Origin: Candidatus Hamiltonella defensa 5AT (Acyrthosiphon pisum)
GTDB lineage: Bacteria > Pseudomonadota > Gammaproteobacteria > Enterobacterales > Enterobacteriaceae
Length of the DNA stretch: 64,000 nt
NCBI RefSeq assembly: GCF_000021705.1
Contig: NC_012751.1
Coordinates: 1,178,001-1,242,000, forward strand
Direction: 5' to 3'
The notes beneath the pieces are model-generated. The model searched no databases and was not told the DNA's origin. It saw only the letters and a program-made list of their open reading frames with translations. Numbering within the stretch: position 1 is the first letter of the stretch; each line of letters opens with the position of its first letter. Below, piece after piece: positions 32,001 to 38,379 of the stretch. Made by a program: the position numbers and the translations under genes.

Positions 32001-32905
32001 TCCAGACGGGAGGCGGTGAGGCTGAGTTCACCCTTACTAATCCAGGCCAGGTGGTAGACGTAGGAACGTACCAGTATCATCTGGTGCCCGATAACCACAA
32101 ACGAGGCTGGTCATTGGTGTCTCATCAACCTCAACCTTCCGAAAAACCACAGCCGGAGTCAGAGTCGCCACCAAAAGCCTCTGTAATTCCCTCAGCGACG
32201 GAAACCGTAGCGGCCTCAAGGCCGATATCGGGTGACACTCTGTTGCCGAAGGAGACTGAGCATTCCGTTCAACCGGGTATCGGGTCTAAGGCAACAGAGC
32301 TTAAACCAGCAGTGCCTGTGATGTCGTCTGTTCCTGAAGAAAAAGAGACTGTCTTAACCCCGGTCTCTGGCGAGACGGTAGCGCCCGCGGTCACTGATGA
32401 AACCCAGACAAGGAAGTTGGCACCGAAAGCGCCTGAGCCCAAACCAGAAGCGCCTGTGGCGCCGTCTGTTCCTAAAGAAAAAGAGACTGTCTTAACCCCG
32501 GTCTCTGGCGAGACGGTAGCGCCCGCGGTCACTGATGAAACCCAGACAAGGAAGTTGGCACCGAAAGCGCCTGAGCCCAAACCAGAAGCGCCTGGGGCGC
32601 CGTCTGTTCCTAAAGAAAAAGAGACTGTCTTAACCCCGGTCTCTGGCGAGACGGTAGCGCCCGCGGTCACTGATGAAACCCAGACAAGGAAGTTGGCACC
32701 GAAAGCGCCTGAGCCCAAACCAGAAGCGCCTGTGATGTCGTCTGTTGAAAAAGAAGGGGAGAAAAAAGTCGCCCCTAATCGGTTACTTTCTCCGCCAACA
32801 AATGTATCTCGCACAAATCAGGCGCCTGATATTCCCTCAATCACCCCTTCAACAGCGGCGGTTTTATCGATGTCTACAGTGGGCCCGTTGATTTATCACA
32901 GTTAG
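23045..32905 (+). CDS. Giant autotransporter passenger, 3286 residues, lacking signal peptide
   Basis: One open frame of 9.9 kb. Its N-terminus (MVTSGSGSDRQAPVN) is not a signal peptide, and the ATG at 23045 is internal to an older, longer frame. The body is right-handed beta-helix-like: about 29 copies of a ~51-residue repeat with the pattern GENFxGLxAxGEKTNLTxNxLxI. The repeats are grouped into three modules. Each module ends with a pertactin-like closing region (GTGMFWMNTDIAGHQGDFLNV, then DSLKIIQTGGG and GTYQYHLVPDD) and a Pro-rich linker. The last linker carries three 46-residue repeats. The frame ends at TAG (32903-32905), and the barrel continues in the same frame directly after. A passenger with intact frame but no export signal and a stop before the barrel is probably a recent pseudogene of a surface adhesin. 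Confidence 0.75.
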   Translation: MVTSGSGSDRQAPVNAPVTETVVASRRMPGATVVPKTEQQPQPGIVAPAQINLVAQSALKPNASFGVHSPSPLPTVNTVTESEPIFSTTTLSTITIQGQKNHTFKKKSYHQGIEIKGQSTVGNTGDLSISTSHKNHPAVKVSEGSIVTLKGNDDKLLTLQTTGAHSPGLLASDTDTEIIANKIDITTQGENSEGVKIVNDARVIMNDSNITENGENAYGVWAEGEKTHLMANNVEIELNAQNATGIKAVNGGMVHIVESSVTANDDNSDGLITEGDKTNLRANDLEIEINGHNSNGVKALQGGAGIIENSSIIGHGNAFVGLSAAHEKTHLTGKNLNIEVQNGPKGTGVAAAKGAQINIENGTIIGTGKDFIGLLAADQKTNLEVNQMSIQANAEDSQGVIAENGAKVTVENSSIIGNWENFDGLRSRGENANLTANNTKIELHRENSRGVNIENGAKVDIKNGSQIITRGASSPAIQLTQKGRLNVSDSAIKTFGKNSATFYVAPGNSDKKSVAEMTGGSLQASGDLILSQGGTMDVVLNKVSVSSPGSGYLVNVLNSDSGYPGEVSLSVLNPIGEKDPTKTLRGNIAAAEGRKANVTLNNSHLIGSAKATHMSIDTTSQWSITGLSTLKQLNNEGKVEFQGPSATSLHPMATPVYKTLSLGSLSGTGMFWMNTDIAGHQGDFLNVRGKAEGKFGVMVNDSGTSPTAEDSLKIIQTGGGDARFTLANEGGVVDVGTYQYYLVPDDSHQVPDDINRVLDDRQRGWSLVSHQPQPSTKPKPESELNPKTPVTPSTPPEVAVVTAASGETVPRGMIEQGSPGQAPTVPETNQPATVSFIQTVAAGGTPGSVEAMRPEVIQTSPPPVAAPVFLSPTAYNIDQSGPVSSKEKTTEKTEDKNLFDDGESHTLAENGVYEKGIEIKNRTTVQSLENQGTVSISSDQNAKSAVKASESAIVTLKGNEDKLITVRTTGNHSPGLLASGTGTTITTDKMVIITEGQRSEGIKVHGGATAIINNGIITGEGESFNKGLLASGEKSNFKGNNLAITLTGNHGEGVVVERGAEVIIEDSSINVEKENSILNNGMTAFGENTTLKGNKLTMNVNGINGIGVSVIGGAKAIIEESRLNSKGLNFQGLYASGHGSYLMANKMEMEVDVGNDTNNKIGAGALAKSAGKIDIKHSTLTGKGENFSVLRAEEDNAHVEGNTLTINVAGTKGTGVAAKNTGVVIINDSTINGTEENFVGLLAQNQSQLKGKNITINAKGKNGRGVTALTNTDVVIEESKIIAEKENFYGLEARGENAKLTANKLDIKIQGESGIGAKTANGAKIIMNDSDITGTADDFSGVLAHEDHTSLEGNNLNINVNGQNSRGVKVYNGGEVKIHGGRINSQGDRFLGLAAYQEKTNLEGNNLTIESKGKNGTGVKADSGAQVSLRESNINGTGDAFLGLVASGKNTNLTTNNRLKMEIKGQYGIGVKANSGAEVNVNDTTINGIGDDFLGIEAYQDETNLKSNNMTINVNGQNGAAIKIYKEAMANLRGTTIIGTGDYFSGLEAYQEKTNLEGNNLKIQSNGKNSRGIKAHNGAKADIHDSTVTGTGEGFLGLLAFGEKTHLTGHHLMIDINDAKNGRAVTAVNAQVGLNDSSITGTGENFIGIGAYQEKANFTGNKLTVKANGQNSKGITVQDGAHLSMNDSTVTTHEKNSAILYTLYKEDPDEDADNTKRKSVAEITRGSLEASGNLIVSEGGIMDVVLNNVSVFSRETADVLNVINQGDVNLVANQTNLTGNVFAAPGSKANVTLNKSTLVGWANATNLSVDSGSKWLSTGPSVLKDLKNEGKVQFQSPSVNATGTPGYQTLSLESLSGTGMFWMNTDIAGHQGDFLNVTGKAQGAFGVMVADSGKSPTAEDSLQIIQTGGGDARFTLANQGGVVDVGTYQYHLVPDDNNQVPDDRHRVLDDRARGWSLVSHRSQIKPPTHKGEELTPTPSVVTASASETGAGETQPDAHPESSSVSPTGEKVAEGAIALQKNLFDDGKSHMLSENSLYSDGIEVKNKTTVENTGAVTISSSRDSNSAVKVSEASTVTLKGAEDKRVTLTPSGSGSHALHASGTGTQVTANKIDITTHRDGTQGVKVDEGARVNIDHSTMTGNGEDAYGLWAGGEKTNLVGNHLKIKINAQNGTGVASIAAQKVNIEDSEITGTGDGIFGLVAQYTDLEGKNVEIGVKGKKGKGLRAIQASKVNINDSRMVGEGENFQGIFAHGERTNVTVKKLKIEAKGKNGEGVMALSGAHVNIQDSTLSSDEEAFVGLSVSEDKSNLMVNKTTIKANGQDSKGVKAEKGATVDIQESTINSTGDDFVGLTASEKNTHLTSNNLKIKLNAQKGKGIEVKEGANLTANHLNIEAKAKDSTGVIALSEATVSLNNSTINAQESHSLGLLASGDQTHLTGNQLNIKVDAQDSEAVKVEKGAKVDIQQGSTITGNGKNFYGLLATEDQSKLIVNQTTIIANGQYGRGLQVVNGAEGIIEDSTITSTGENFHSLWADKSNLKGKKLTIESKGEKGHGVLATDNAHAILNDSKMTGTGKDFLGLWARGNETKLEANRLSIEVQGQNGKGVSAQSVASVMIDGSTLISDGDSFVGLVASGKDTNLTSNHLKITLNRQQGKGIEVNQGANLTGNQINIELNEQESSGIMALSDSMVNLNNSKIIAKDSLSLGLLASGDKTNITGNHINMELNGQNSLGVVVEKGATINMKDSTMTTLGVLSHAARLSKKGTLNVTDSRITTLGENSAILYVDSDDPKQKSKAEITRGFLEASGDLMLSKGAALDVVLNNVAISSPGSGYALNVLNSDSGHPGHVNLVVNETTLPGRIFTAKGSKAQVRLKRSELIGEVDATNLSVDADSLWTLTGNSVLKELIHGGKIAFKPHNDMSSNQIKAIDYSTLYLDTLSGQGTFWMNTDIAGKKGDFLHVRGEANGQFDVRVTDSGKSPKAEDSLKIIQTGGGEAEFTLTNPGQVVDVGTYQYHLVPDNHKRGWSLVSHQPQPSEKPQPESESPPKASVIPSATETVAASRPISGDTLLPKETEHSVQPGIGSKATELKPAVPVMSSVPEEKETVLTPVSGETVAPAVTDETQTRKLAPKAPEPKPEAPVAPSVPKEKETVLTPVSGETVAPAVTDETQTRKLAPKAPEPKPEAPGAPSVPKEKETVLTPVSGETVAPAVTDETQTRKLAPKAPEPKPEAPVMSSVEKEGEKKVAPNRLLSPPTNVSRTNQAPDIPSITPSTAAVLSMSTVGPLIYHS
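24990..25365 (+). repeat. Module-closing autotransporter block, copy 1 of 3 inside the giant frame
   Basis: Encodes TLSLGSLSGTGMFWMNTDIAG, then FLNVRGKAEGKFGV, DSLKIIQTGGG, GTYQYYLVPDD and GWSLVSHQPQPS. Near-identical blocks recur at about 28570-28930 and 31820-32130. A partial copy is at 22742-22945. In ordinary autotransporters this region occurs once, just before the barrel. Confidence 0.8.
28570..28930 (+). repeat. Module-closing autotransporter block, copy 2 of 3
   Basis: Encodes TLSLESLSGTGMFWMNTDIAG, DSLQIIQTGGG, GTYQYHLVPDD and GWSLVSHRSQ. It closes the second passenger module and is followed by a Pro/Thr-rich linker and the start of a third module (NLFDDGKSHMLSENSLYSDG). The same NLFDDGESHTL opening is seen at the start of module 2. 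Confidence 0.8.
31820..32130 (+). repeat. Module-closing autotransporter block, copy 3 of 3
   Basis: Encodes TLYLDTLSGQGTFWMNTDIAG, DSLKIIQTGGG, GTYQYHLVPDN and GWSLVSHQPQPS. It is followed by the final Pro-rich linker and then by the broken barrel, so it holds the position that this block has in ordinary autotransporters. Confidence 0.8.
32347..32740 (+). repeat. Three tandem 138-bp repeats in the Pro-rich linker
   Basis: Copies start at 32347, 32485 and 32623 (spacing exactly 138 bp, 46 residues) and differ by very few bases. Each encodes ETVLTPVSGETVAPAVTDET followed by KLAPKAPEPKPEAP. The near identity contrasts with the diverged passenger repeats and shows recent expansion. Such in-frame repeats could vary in number between strains. 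Confidence 0.9.
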
Positions 32906-33753
32906 ATGGCGCAGATTCAGGAAAGAATGTCAGAAACACGTCAGGCAAAAACCGAGGATACTGTATGGGTCAAAGTCATGAATGAACGCCATAACATCAG
33001 TCAAAAAGCCGGAGATGGTTACTGGTTAAGATTAAATGGGCTATCAGTAGGCGCAGACTGTACAATCCGACTTGGGAGGGGTTACACCACTCGGGGGTCT
33101 TCTTCACTCATAGTGACGACAAGCTCAATTTCAGGGGTAAAGCGATTGGCGGTGGAAACGTGAGTTCCTGGTCGGCGGGCACGTATGCGGCTTATTATCA
33201 TGACTCAGGTTTCTGGCTCGATAGCATTCTGAAAGCAAACCGGTTCTCGCATGAGATTCGTGGAAAAATGACCGGTGGAGCGGATGCATTCGGGGATTTC
33301 AGCACCTTGGCGTTGGGAGCAAGTATTCGAGGAGGGAAAGATATGGTCGCAGGAGAGATGACATTCACCCCATACCTCAGTTTGAGTGGATTAAGAACAA
33401 CCCGTTCGAGCCTCTCACTTTCAAACGGAATGAAGGGAGATATTTTCGCCCAGCGTTCAGTGCTTGGCAAAGTCGGTTTAAGGGCCCTCTATCAAACGAG
33501 AATCAAAGATGTTTCAGTGACCCCTTGGGTAGATGTGGGCGCTGAGCGGGAGTTCATTAAAAACAACCGGGTTCGGATTAATCAGCGTGATTCTTTTGAC
33601 AACGACTTAAGTGGCATCACAGGGGTGTATTCTTTGGGTTTATCCGCAAATATAAGCCAGACATGGAATATCAGTGCGACAGCGGGATATAAAAAAGGGA
33701 AGCATGTTGAATCCCCCTGGAATGCCTCACTAGGGATGAGCTGGAAATTTTAA
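32906..33753 (+). pseudogene. Autotransporter beta-barrel in two frames, continuing the giant passenger
   Basis: Directly after the TAG at 32903-32905 the same frame continues with RMSETRQAKTEDTVWVKVMN and NGLSVGADCTIRLGR, the linker and first strands of a translocator barrel. A frameshift between about 33060 and 33085 moves the barrel to the next frame, which reads GVFFTHSDDKLNFRGKAIGG then SSWSAGTYAAYYHDSGFWLD. It continues to a canonical C-terminus LGMSWKF (final Phe, as BamA-recognised barrels need). The second part has an open frame at 33160-33753. One stop and one frameshift therefore separate the barrel from the passenger. Confidence 0.82.
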
Positions 33754-33827
33754 TCCTCACAATGAAAATGTCGACAACGAACCTCAATGAATCATGATTA
33801 AGTCGTTTAGACATAGACATAAGGATT

Positions 33828-35210
33828 TTACGGTTCATCCAGAGTAAATACCGTTAAGGCATCTGAGAGTTTTTTGACACCCGAGACTTCTATGTTCGGT
33901 ATTGATTTTTTAGGCAGATTATTATGAGGGACAATCGCTCGCTTGAACCCGTGTTTGGCCGCCTCAGCAATGCGCTCCTGGCCATTGGGCACAGGGCGGA
34001 TTTCACCCGCCAAACCGACTTCTCCAAAAATCACCAGATCCTGAGGTAATGGATGATTTCTCAAGCTTGACACCAAAGAGAGCAATAGTGCCAAATCAGC
34101 GCTGGTTTCCGTGATTTTTACACCCCCCACCACGTTCACAAAAACGTCTTGATCCGACATTTGTAACCCCCCATGACGATGCAATACAGCCAATAACATA
34201 GACAGCCTATTATGCTCTAACCCTACAGTAACCCTTCTTGGATTCGGCATCATAGAGCGATCTACCAAAGCTTGAATTTCTACCAGTAAAGGGCGAGTGC
34301 CTTCTCTGACCACAACGACTGAACTGCCAGAGGTGATTTCATCGGTACGGCTCAAAAAAAGCGCCGATGGGTTGCTGACTTCACGTAAACCTTGCTCCGT
34401 CATGGCAAAAAACCCCAGCTCGTTGACTGCCCCAAAACGATTTTTATGATTACGCAAAATTCGAAAACGAGTGTCGGTATCCCCATCCAGCATAATCGAG
34501 CAATCAATACAATGCTCTAACACTTTAGGGCCTGCCAGAGAACCGTCTTTAGTGACATGCCCTACCATGATCACGCAGACCCCTTGTGTTTTCGCAAAAC
34601 GGGTTAAATAAGCGGCACTTTCACGGACTTGTGCCACGCTGCCTGGTGAGGATTGAATGTCTGACATATGCATCACCTGAATCGAATCAATCACCATGAG
34701 CTTTGGTTTTTGTTGCTGAGCCAATAAACAGATTTGTTCAATCCCGGTTTCCGAAAGAATATCAAGATGGTTCATGGGCAGACCAAGACGATGAGATCTC
34801 ATGGCAACCTGCTGCAGTGATTCTTCGCCCGTGATGTAAAGCGTCTTCATCTCTTCCGCCAGTTGAGATAACGTTTGCAATAACAAAGTGCTTTTACCTG
34901 CCCCGGGGCTTCCTCCGATTAGAATGGCGCTCCCTGGAACCACGCCGCCGCCTAATACTCGATCAAATTCGAGAAAACCGGTCGAAAAGCGAGGTAATTT
35001 TTGTAAGCTGATTTCAGATAATTTTTGAATTCGGTTTTGGCGCATCTCACCCGCATAGCCGCCAATAAAGCGGTCATGAGCAGCAGGGTTTGATAGACGG
35101 GTCTCTGTGATCGTATTCCAGGCATGGCATTCACTGCATTGTCCTTGCCAACGAGGGTAATCTCCCCCGCATTCATGACATACAAACGCCCGTTTTATCC
35201 CTTTAGCCAC
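33828..35210 (-). CDS. radA: DNA repair protein RadA
   Basis: 460 residues as in E. coli. An N-terminal C4 zinc finger (CHECGGDYPRWQGQCSEC) is followed by a RecA-like ATPase with Walker A GGSPGAGKSTLL near residue 97. The RadA-specific KNRFG motif lies near residue 256, and the Lon-protease-like C-terminal domain includes VNVVGGVKITETSADLALLL. RadA drives branch migration in recombination intermediates. In E. coli it sits with serB; here it is flanked by an autotransporter relic and an unknown gene. Confidence 0.96.
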   Translation of the reverse strand: MAKGIKRAFVCHECGGDYPRWQGQCSECHAWNTITETRLSNPAAHDRFIGGYAGEMRQNRIQKLSEISLQKLPRFSTGFLEFDRVLGGGVVPGSAILIGGSPGAGKSTLLLQTLSQLAEEMKTLYITGEESLQQVAMRSHRLGLPMNHLDILSETGIEQICLLAQQQKPKLMVIDSIQVMHMSDIQSSPGSVAQVRESAAYLTRFAKTQGVCVIMVGHVTKDGSLAGPKVLEHCIDCSIMLDGDTDTRFRILRNHKNRFGAVNELGFFAMTEQGLREVSNPSALFLSRTDEITSGSSVVVVREGTRPLLVEIQALVDRSMMPNPRRVTVGLEHNRLSMLLAVLHRHGGLQMSDQDVFVNVVGGVKITETSADLALLLSLVSSLRNHPLPQDLVIFGEVGLAGEIRPVPNGQERIAEAAKHGFKRAIVPHNNLPKKSIPNIEVSGVKKLSDALTVFTLDEP

Positions 35211-35382
35211 TTTTTATTTTTATCCTTTGATGATTTTGCGGTTTGGTTTATTCCTGACACTCCTATACGTTGAGATAAAAAAATCGAAATGTCAGATTAA
35301 ATTCAAATTTTTACATGAAGCAAACGAAGCCAATAGCGGTGAACTTTAGTTTGCCTAGGACAATGTCTGAGATAAGTCAATT

Positions 35383-37149
35383 TCATATTTTTTCTAAATC
35401 TTCCCGAACTCTTAGAATGGCTTCTGGCACTTTACGATTTTGTAATATCTTACGTAGACCGATTAACAGACCTCCTAGTAAAAGAGCGCCTCCTACAATT
35501 AGAGCGGGTACGATTCCAACTGTAGTTGTATAAAAAAGTAAAACAGCTGCACTGATTCCGGCCACTGATCCTGCAACCGTAGGGATCGATGTCATTAATC
35601 CTAAAAGGCGGCGCGTGAACGTTTTTTGGAGATAAAACTTCTCTATTTCATTTAATTTATCCGAAGCTATTTTTTTGACCTCCTGTATTGCTATTTTCTC
35701 CCATTTTTCTGGTATCTTACGAGCGGTTATCTTATCCACTCTCTTCTTGATTATCACTCCATACTCAGTGATTTTATCAGGGCTCATTGATTTGGCATGA
35801 ATTTTAATACCGAATCTGTTTTTTGGAAAATAAATGACATCTGTTTTATTTCCTACAATTGCTTTTATAGCTTCTTCTGAATTTAGCTCATCTATTTTAT
35901 TTTTTATTTCTGAATTAAAAATGTTTTCAATTTCGTTTAGCGTATCCTCTGAAATATTCAATTTCTTCATATCTTTTTTAAATTCTTCAAGAAGTTTTTT
36001 TTGATTTTTATTTAATTTTATTGATAACTTCTCAAGGTCTGTAAAATTTTTAGCGTTATTAAGTTCATTTTGATACTTATTCATTTTTTGTTCTAAAATT
36101 TTTTTATTTTTTTCTGAAAGTTTTTCAACTTTACTGTTGATCTTTTTAACTTCTATTTTAGCTATTATTTTATTTGTTTCTTCTGGAAAGCATTTCCTTA
36201 AATTCTTACGTAACGACGACCCTTCTTTAAAAGCTTCCAAGGTTTGTGTCATAAGATCATCAAATTCTTGTGATGTGTCAGGCGGATTCACCCATTCAGC
36301 TTTTTTATTCTCTATTCTAACAATTTCAGCGGATAATCTTTGTTGAATTTTTTTTAAACGTGTCGTCTCGTTCCTTTGAAATCGGGCTATCGTTAATTTA
36401 TTACCAATAGATGAACCATTAATATAATGATTAAGTATCTCCAAATATTGTTTGTTTTTTTGATTAACTTCACTTTTTTTATCATGATTACATGACTCAA
36501 GTACATCAGTTGAGCCAGAAATATTATCTTTATCATTTATTCTATTTTCAAAAATTTTTGCAATCTTATATAATTGGCCGCTTTTGTTAGAAGTATCATT
36601 TATTGTTTTGATAATATCATCAAACTCTTTTTTTGTTTTAGGCTCTTTATCTGGAATCCATTCAAATTTATTTTCATTATTTAAGGGTTGAATAAAATCA
36701 CTTGATCTTTCTTCTAATTTTTTAAAATGTTTTTCGATATCTTTATTATTTAGATAAGAATCATTTATATGTTCTAAAAATTCATCCGCTATTTTTTTAA
36801 AAGGATTAATTACATTAATATTTTCAGTATTGGGTCTCATATCAGATTCAGCTTCATTAGTAGAAGCAGGCAGATCAACATGAGTTTCTGAGGATGAATG
36901 AGTTTCAGAATCGTCTTCATCATCACCGAATGGGTTCAGACTTGTAGTATTTTTTGGAATAGATTGACTGATTGTTTTATCATTTTTTTTAGAAAACGGA
37001 TCCTTTTCTTCAGGATAATCATCAGAGTCACGAACTGAGTTCTTCACCGCGCTTGGCTGTAAAGTACCGCAATGTTTAGTGGTGTCCTCCAATGGGATTT
37101 TAATCGAAGAATAAGCCTTGATAAGAGTCCGCGCTGCATCTATTCCCAT
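35383..37149 (-). CDS. Coiled-coil protein with NPF/DPF motifs and C-terminal membrane hairpin
   Basis: 588 residues, AT-rich, with a good ribosome site (agagg) 6 bp before the ATG. The first ~130 residues are acidic and disordered and hold three short motifs: DPF (residues 50-52), NPFGD (72-76) and NPF (115-117). In eukaryotes NPF binds EH domains, NPFxD binds the Sla1 homology domain, and DPF binds the AP2 appendage. Residues ~130-500 are predicted coiled coil (KNKKILEQKMNKYQNELNNA). Near the C-terminus two hydrophobic segments (SIPTVAGSVAGISAAVLLFY, then VGIVPALIVGGALLLGGLLI) could form a membrane hairpin. No signal peptide and no recognised family. It looks like a host-membrane-targeted effector, but this is inference. 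Confidence 0.65.
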   Translation of the reverse strand: MGIDAARTLIKAYSSIKIPLEDTTKHCGTLQPSAVKNSVRDSDDYPEEKDPFSKKNDKTISQSIPKNTTSLNPFGDDEDDSETHSSSETHVDLPASTNEAESDMRPNTENINVINPFKKIADEFLEHINDSYLNNKDIEKHFKKLEERSSDFIQPLNNENKFEWIPDKEPKTKKEFDDIIKTINDTSNKSGQLYKIAKIFENRINDKDNISGSTDVLESCNHDKKSEVNQKNKQYLEILNHYINGSSIGNKLTIARFQRNETTRLKKIQQRLSAEIVRIENKKAEWVNPPDTSQEFDDLMTQTLEAFKEGSSLRKNLRKCFPEETNKIIAKIEVKKINSKVEKLSEKNKKILEQKMNKYQNELNNAKNFTDLEKLSIKLNKNQKKLLEEFKKDMKKLNISEDTLNEIENIFNSEIKNKIDELNSEEAIKAIVGNKTDVIYFPKNRFGIKIHAKSMSPDKITEYGVIIKKRVDKITARKIPEKWEKIAIQEVKKIASDKLNEIEKFYLQKTFTRRLLGLMTSIPTVAGSVAGISAAVLLFYTTTVGIVPALIVGGALLLGGLLIGLRKILQNRKVPEAILRVREDLEKI

Positions 37150-37410
37150 AGTGACCTCTTTATTAATTTTTAAAATGATTTGTTTATACTAAAAATATTT
37201 TCACCCTTTATATTATAAATTACCTCTGAAAAAAAATTTAATGGTCATAAATTGATAAAATAAGGAAAAAAGCAAAATATAATCTCATTGATTCAAAAAC
37301 TCTGGTCTCACAACAATCAGCTTATTGGATATATGCCCCTTTTTTGAATGTTTAAAATGGTGATTGAGATCAAATGTTTTGGATTGTATATAAAAAAGCC
37401 CTATTGGGCG
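37150..37410. other. Intergenic region upstream of tRNA-Ala
   Basis: AT-rich region holding the 5' region of the leftward coiled-coil gene and, at its right end, a short inverted repeat gccc/gggc (about 37398-37409) just before the tRNA promoter. No gene is seen. Confidence 0.4.
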
Positions 37411-37439
37411 TTGACACTGTTTCATCAGTTTCATACTAT
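37411..37439 (+). promoter_or_regulatory. Sigma-70 promoter of tRNA-Ala
   Basis: Consensus -35 TTGACA (37411-37416), a 17-bp spacer and -10 TACTAT (37434-37439). A GC-rich discriminator follows, and the tRNA begins 25 bp further on. This is the arrangement of stringently controlled tRNA promoters. Confidence 0.8.
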
Positions 37440-37463
37440 CTCCGCCTCCAAAATGACACGCTT

Positions 37464-37539
<76 letters not shown>

Positions 37540-37608
37540 ATTCTATTGAATGATAAAATCAAAAAGACTGTCAGTTTAATAAAGTTCTTTACTCAACATT
37601 GAGGTTTG

Positions 37609-38376
37609 ATGGTATTGAGCTCAAAAAACGACCAACCCGACCATTTATTTGCAGCCCCCATTGAAAAACTGGGCGATTGGGCTTTTGATGAGCAGGTCGC
37701 TGCAGTGTTCCCCAATATGATCACGCGCTCTATCCCTGGTTACACCAACATCATTACCATGATAGGGATGTTATCGAAGCGGTTCGTAAAACCTCATACA
37801 CAAATTTATGATCTGGGGTGTTCTCATGGTGCCGCTTGTCTGAGTATTTACCCCAATATTCTTGATATCCCAAGCTGTAAAATCATCGCCGTCGAGGAAT
37901 CACCCGCGATGATAAAATACTGTCGTGAAAATCTGATGGCACATTGCGATCAGATCCCAATAGAAATCATCGAAGACGATATCTTAAATATCAAAATAGA
38001 CAATGCTTCTATGGTGATATTAAACTTTACTCTGCAATTTTTAGATCCAGGCCATCGTGAAAATGTATTGAATCGCATCTATCAAGGCTTGAATCCGGGG
38101 GGCATATTGGTTTTGTCCGAAAAATTTCACTTTGAAGATCCTGATATTGGACCGCTTTTATTTGATATGCACCATGATTTCAAACGAGCGCATGGCTACA
38201 GTGATTTAGAAATCAGTCAAAAAAGCACCATGTTGAAAAACGTGATGCGGATAGATTCAGTAGAAACACATCAAAATCGGCTACGTCAAGCCGGATTTGA
38301 ACAGATGGATCTTTGGTTTCAATGTTTTAATTTTGGATCTCTTCTCGCATTAAAAACTTCCAGCTCCAATGACTAA
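37609..38376 (+). CDS. cmoA: Carboxy-S-adenosyl-L-methionine synthase
   Basis: Makes carboxy-SAM from SAM and prephenate for wobble uridine modification (cmo5U34). Class I methyltransferase fold: LFAAPIEKLGDWAFDEQVAAVF near the N-terminus, SAM-binding YDLGCSHGAACLS and NFTLQFLDP. The open frame begins at a TTG at 37606, but the ATG at 37609 has gagg five bases upstream and is preferred (255 residues). It is followed after 3 bp by cmoB, so they form an operon as in E. coli. Confidence 0.95.
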   Translation: MVLSSKNDQPDHLFAAPIEKLGDWAFDEQVAAVFPNMITRSIPGYTNIITMIGMLSKRFVKPHTQIYDLGCSHGAACLSIYPNILDIPSCKIIAVEESPAMIKYCRENLMAHCDQIPIEIIEDDILNIKIDNASMVILNFTLQFLDPGHRENVLNRIYQGLNPGGILVLSEKFHFEDPDIGPLLFDMHHDFKRAHGYSDLEISQKSTMLKNVMRIDSVETHQNRLRQAGFEQMDLWFQCFNFGSLLALKTSSSND

Positions 38377-38379
38377 ATA

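Noticed and set aside
23374..32814. Many open frames on the minus strand inside the giant autotransporter
   Set aside because: They are shadows of the repeat-coding strand: the repeats avoid stops in other frames, giving serial open frames with unnatural residue composition and no start signals.
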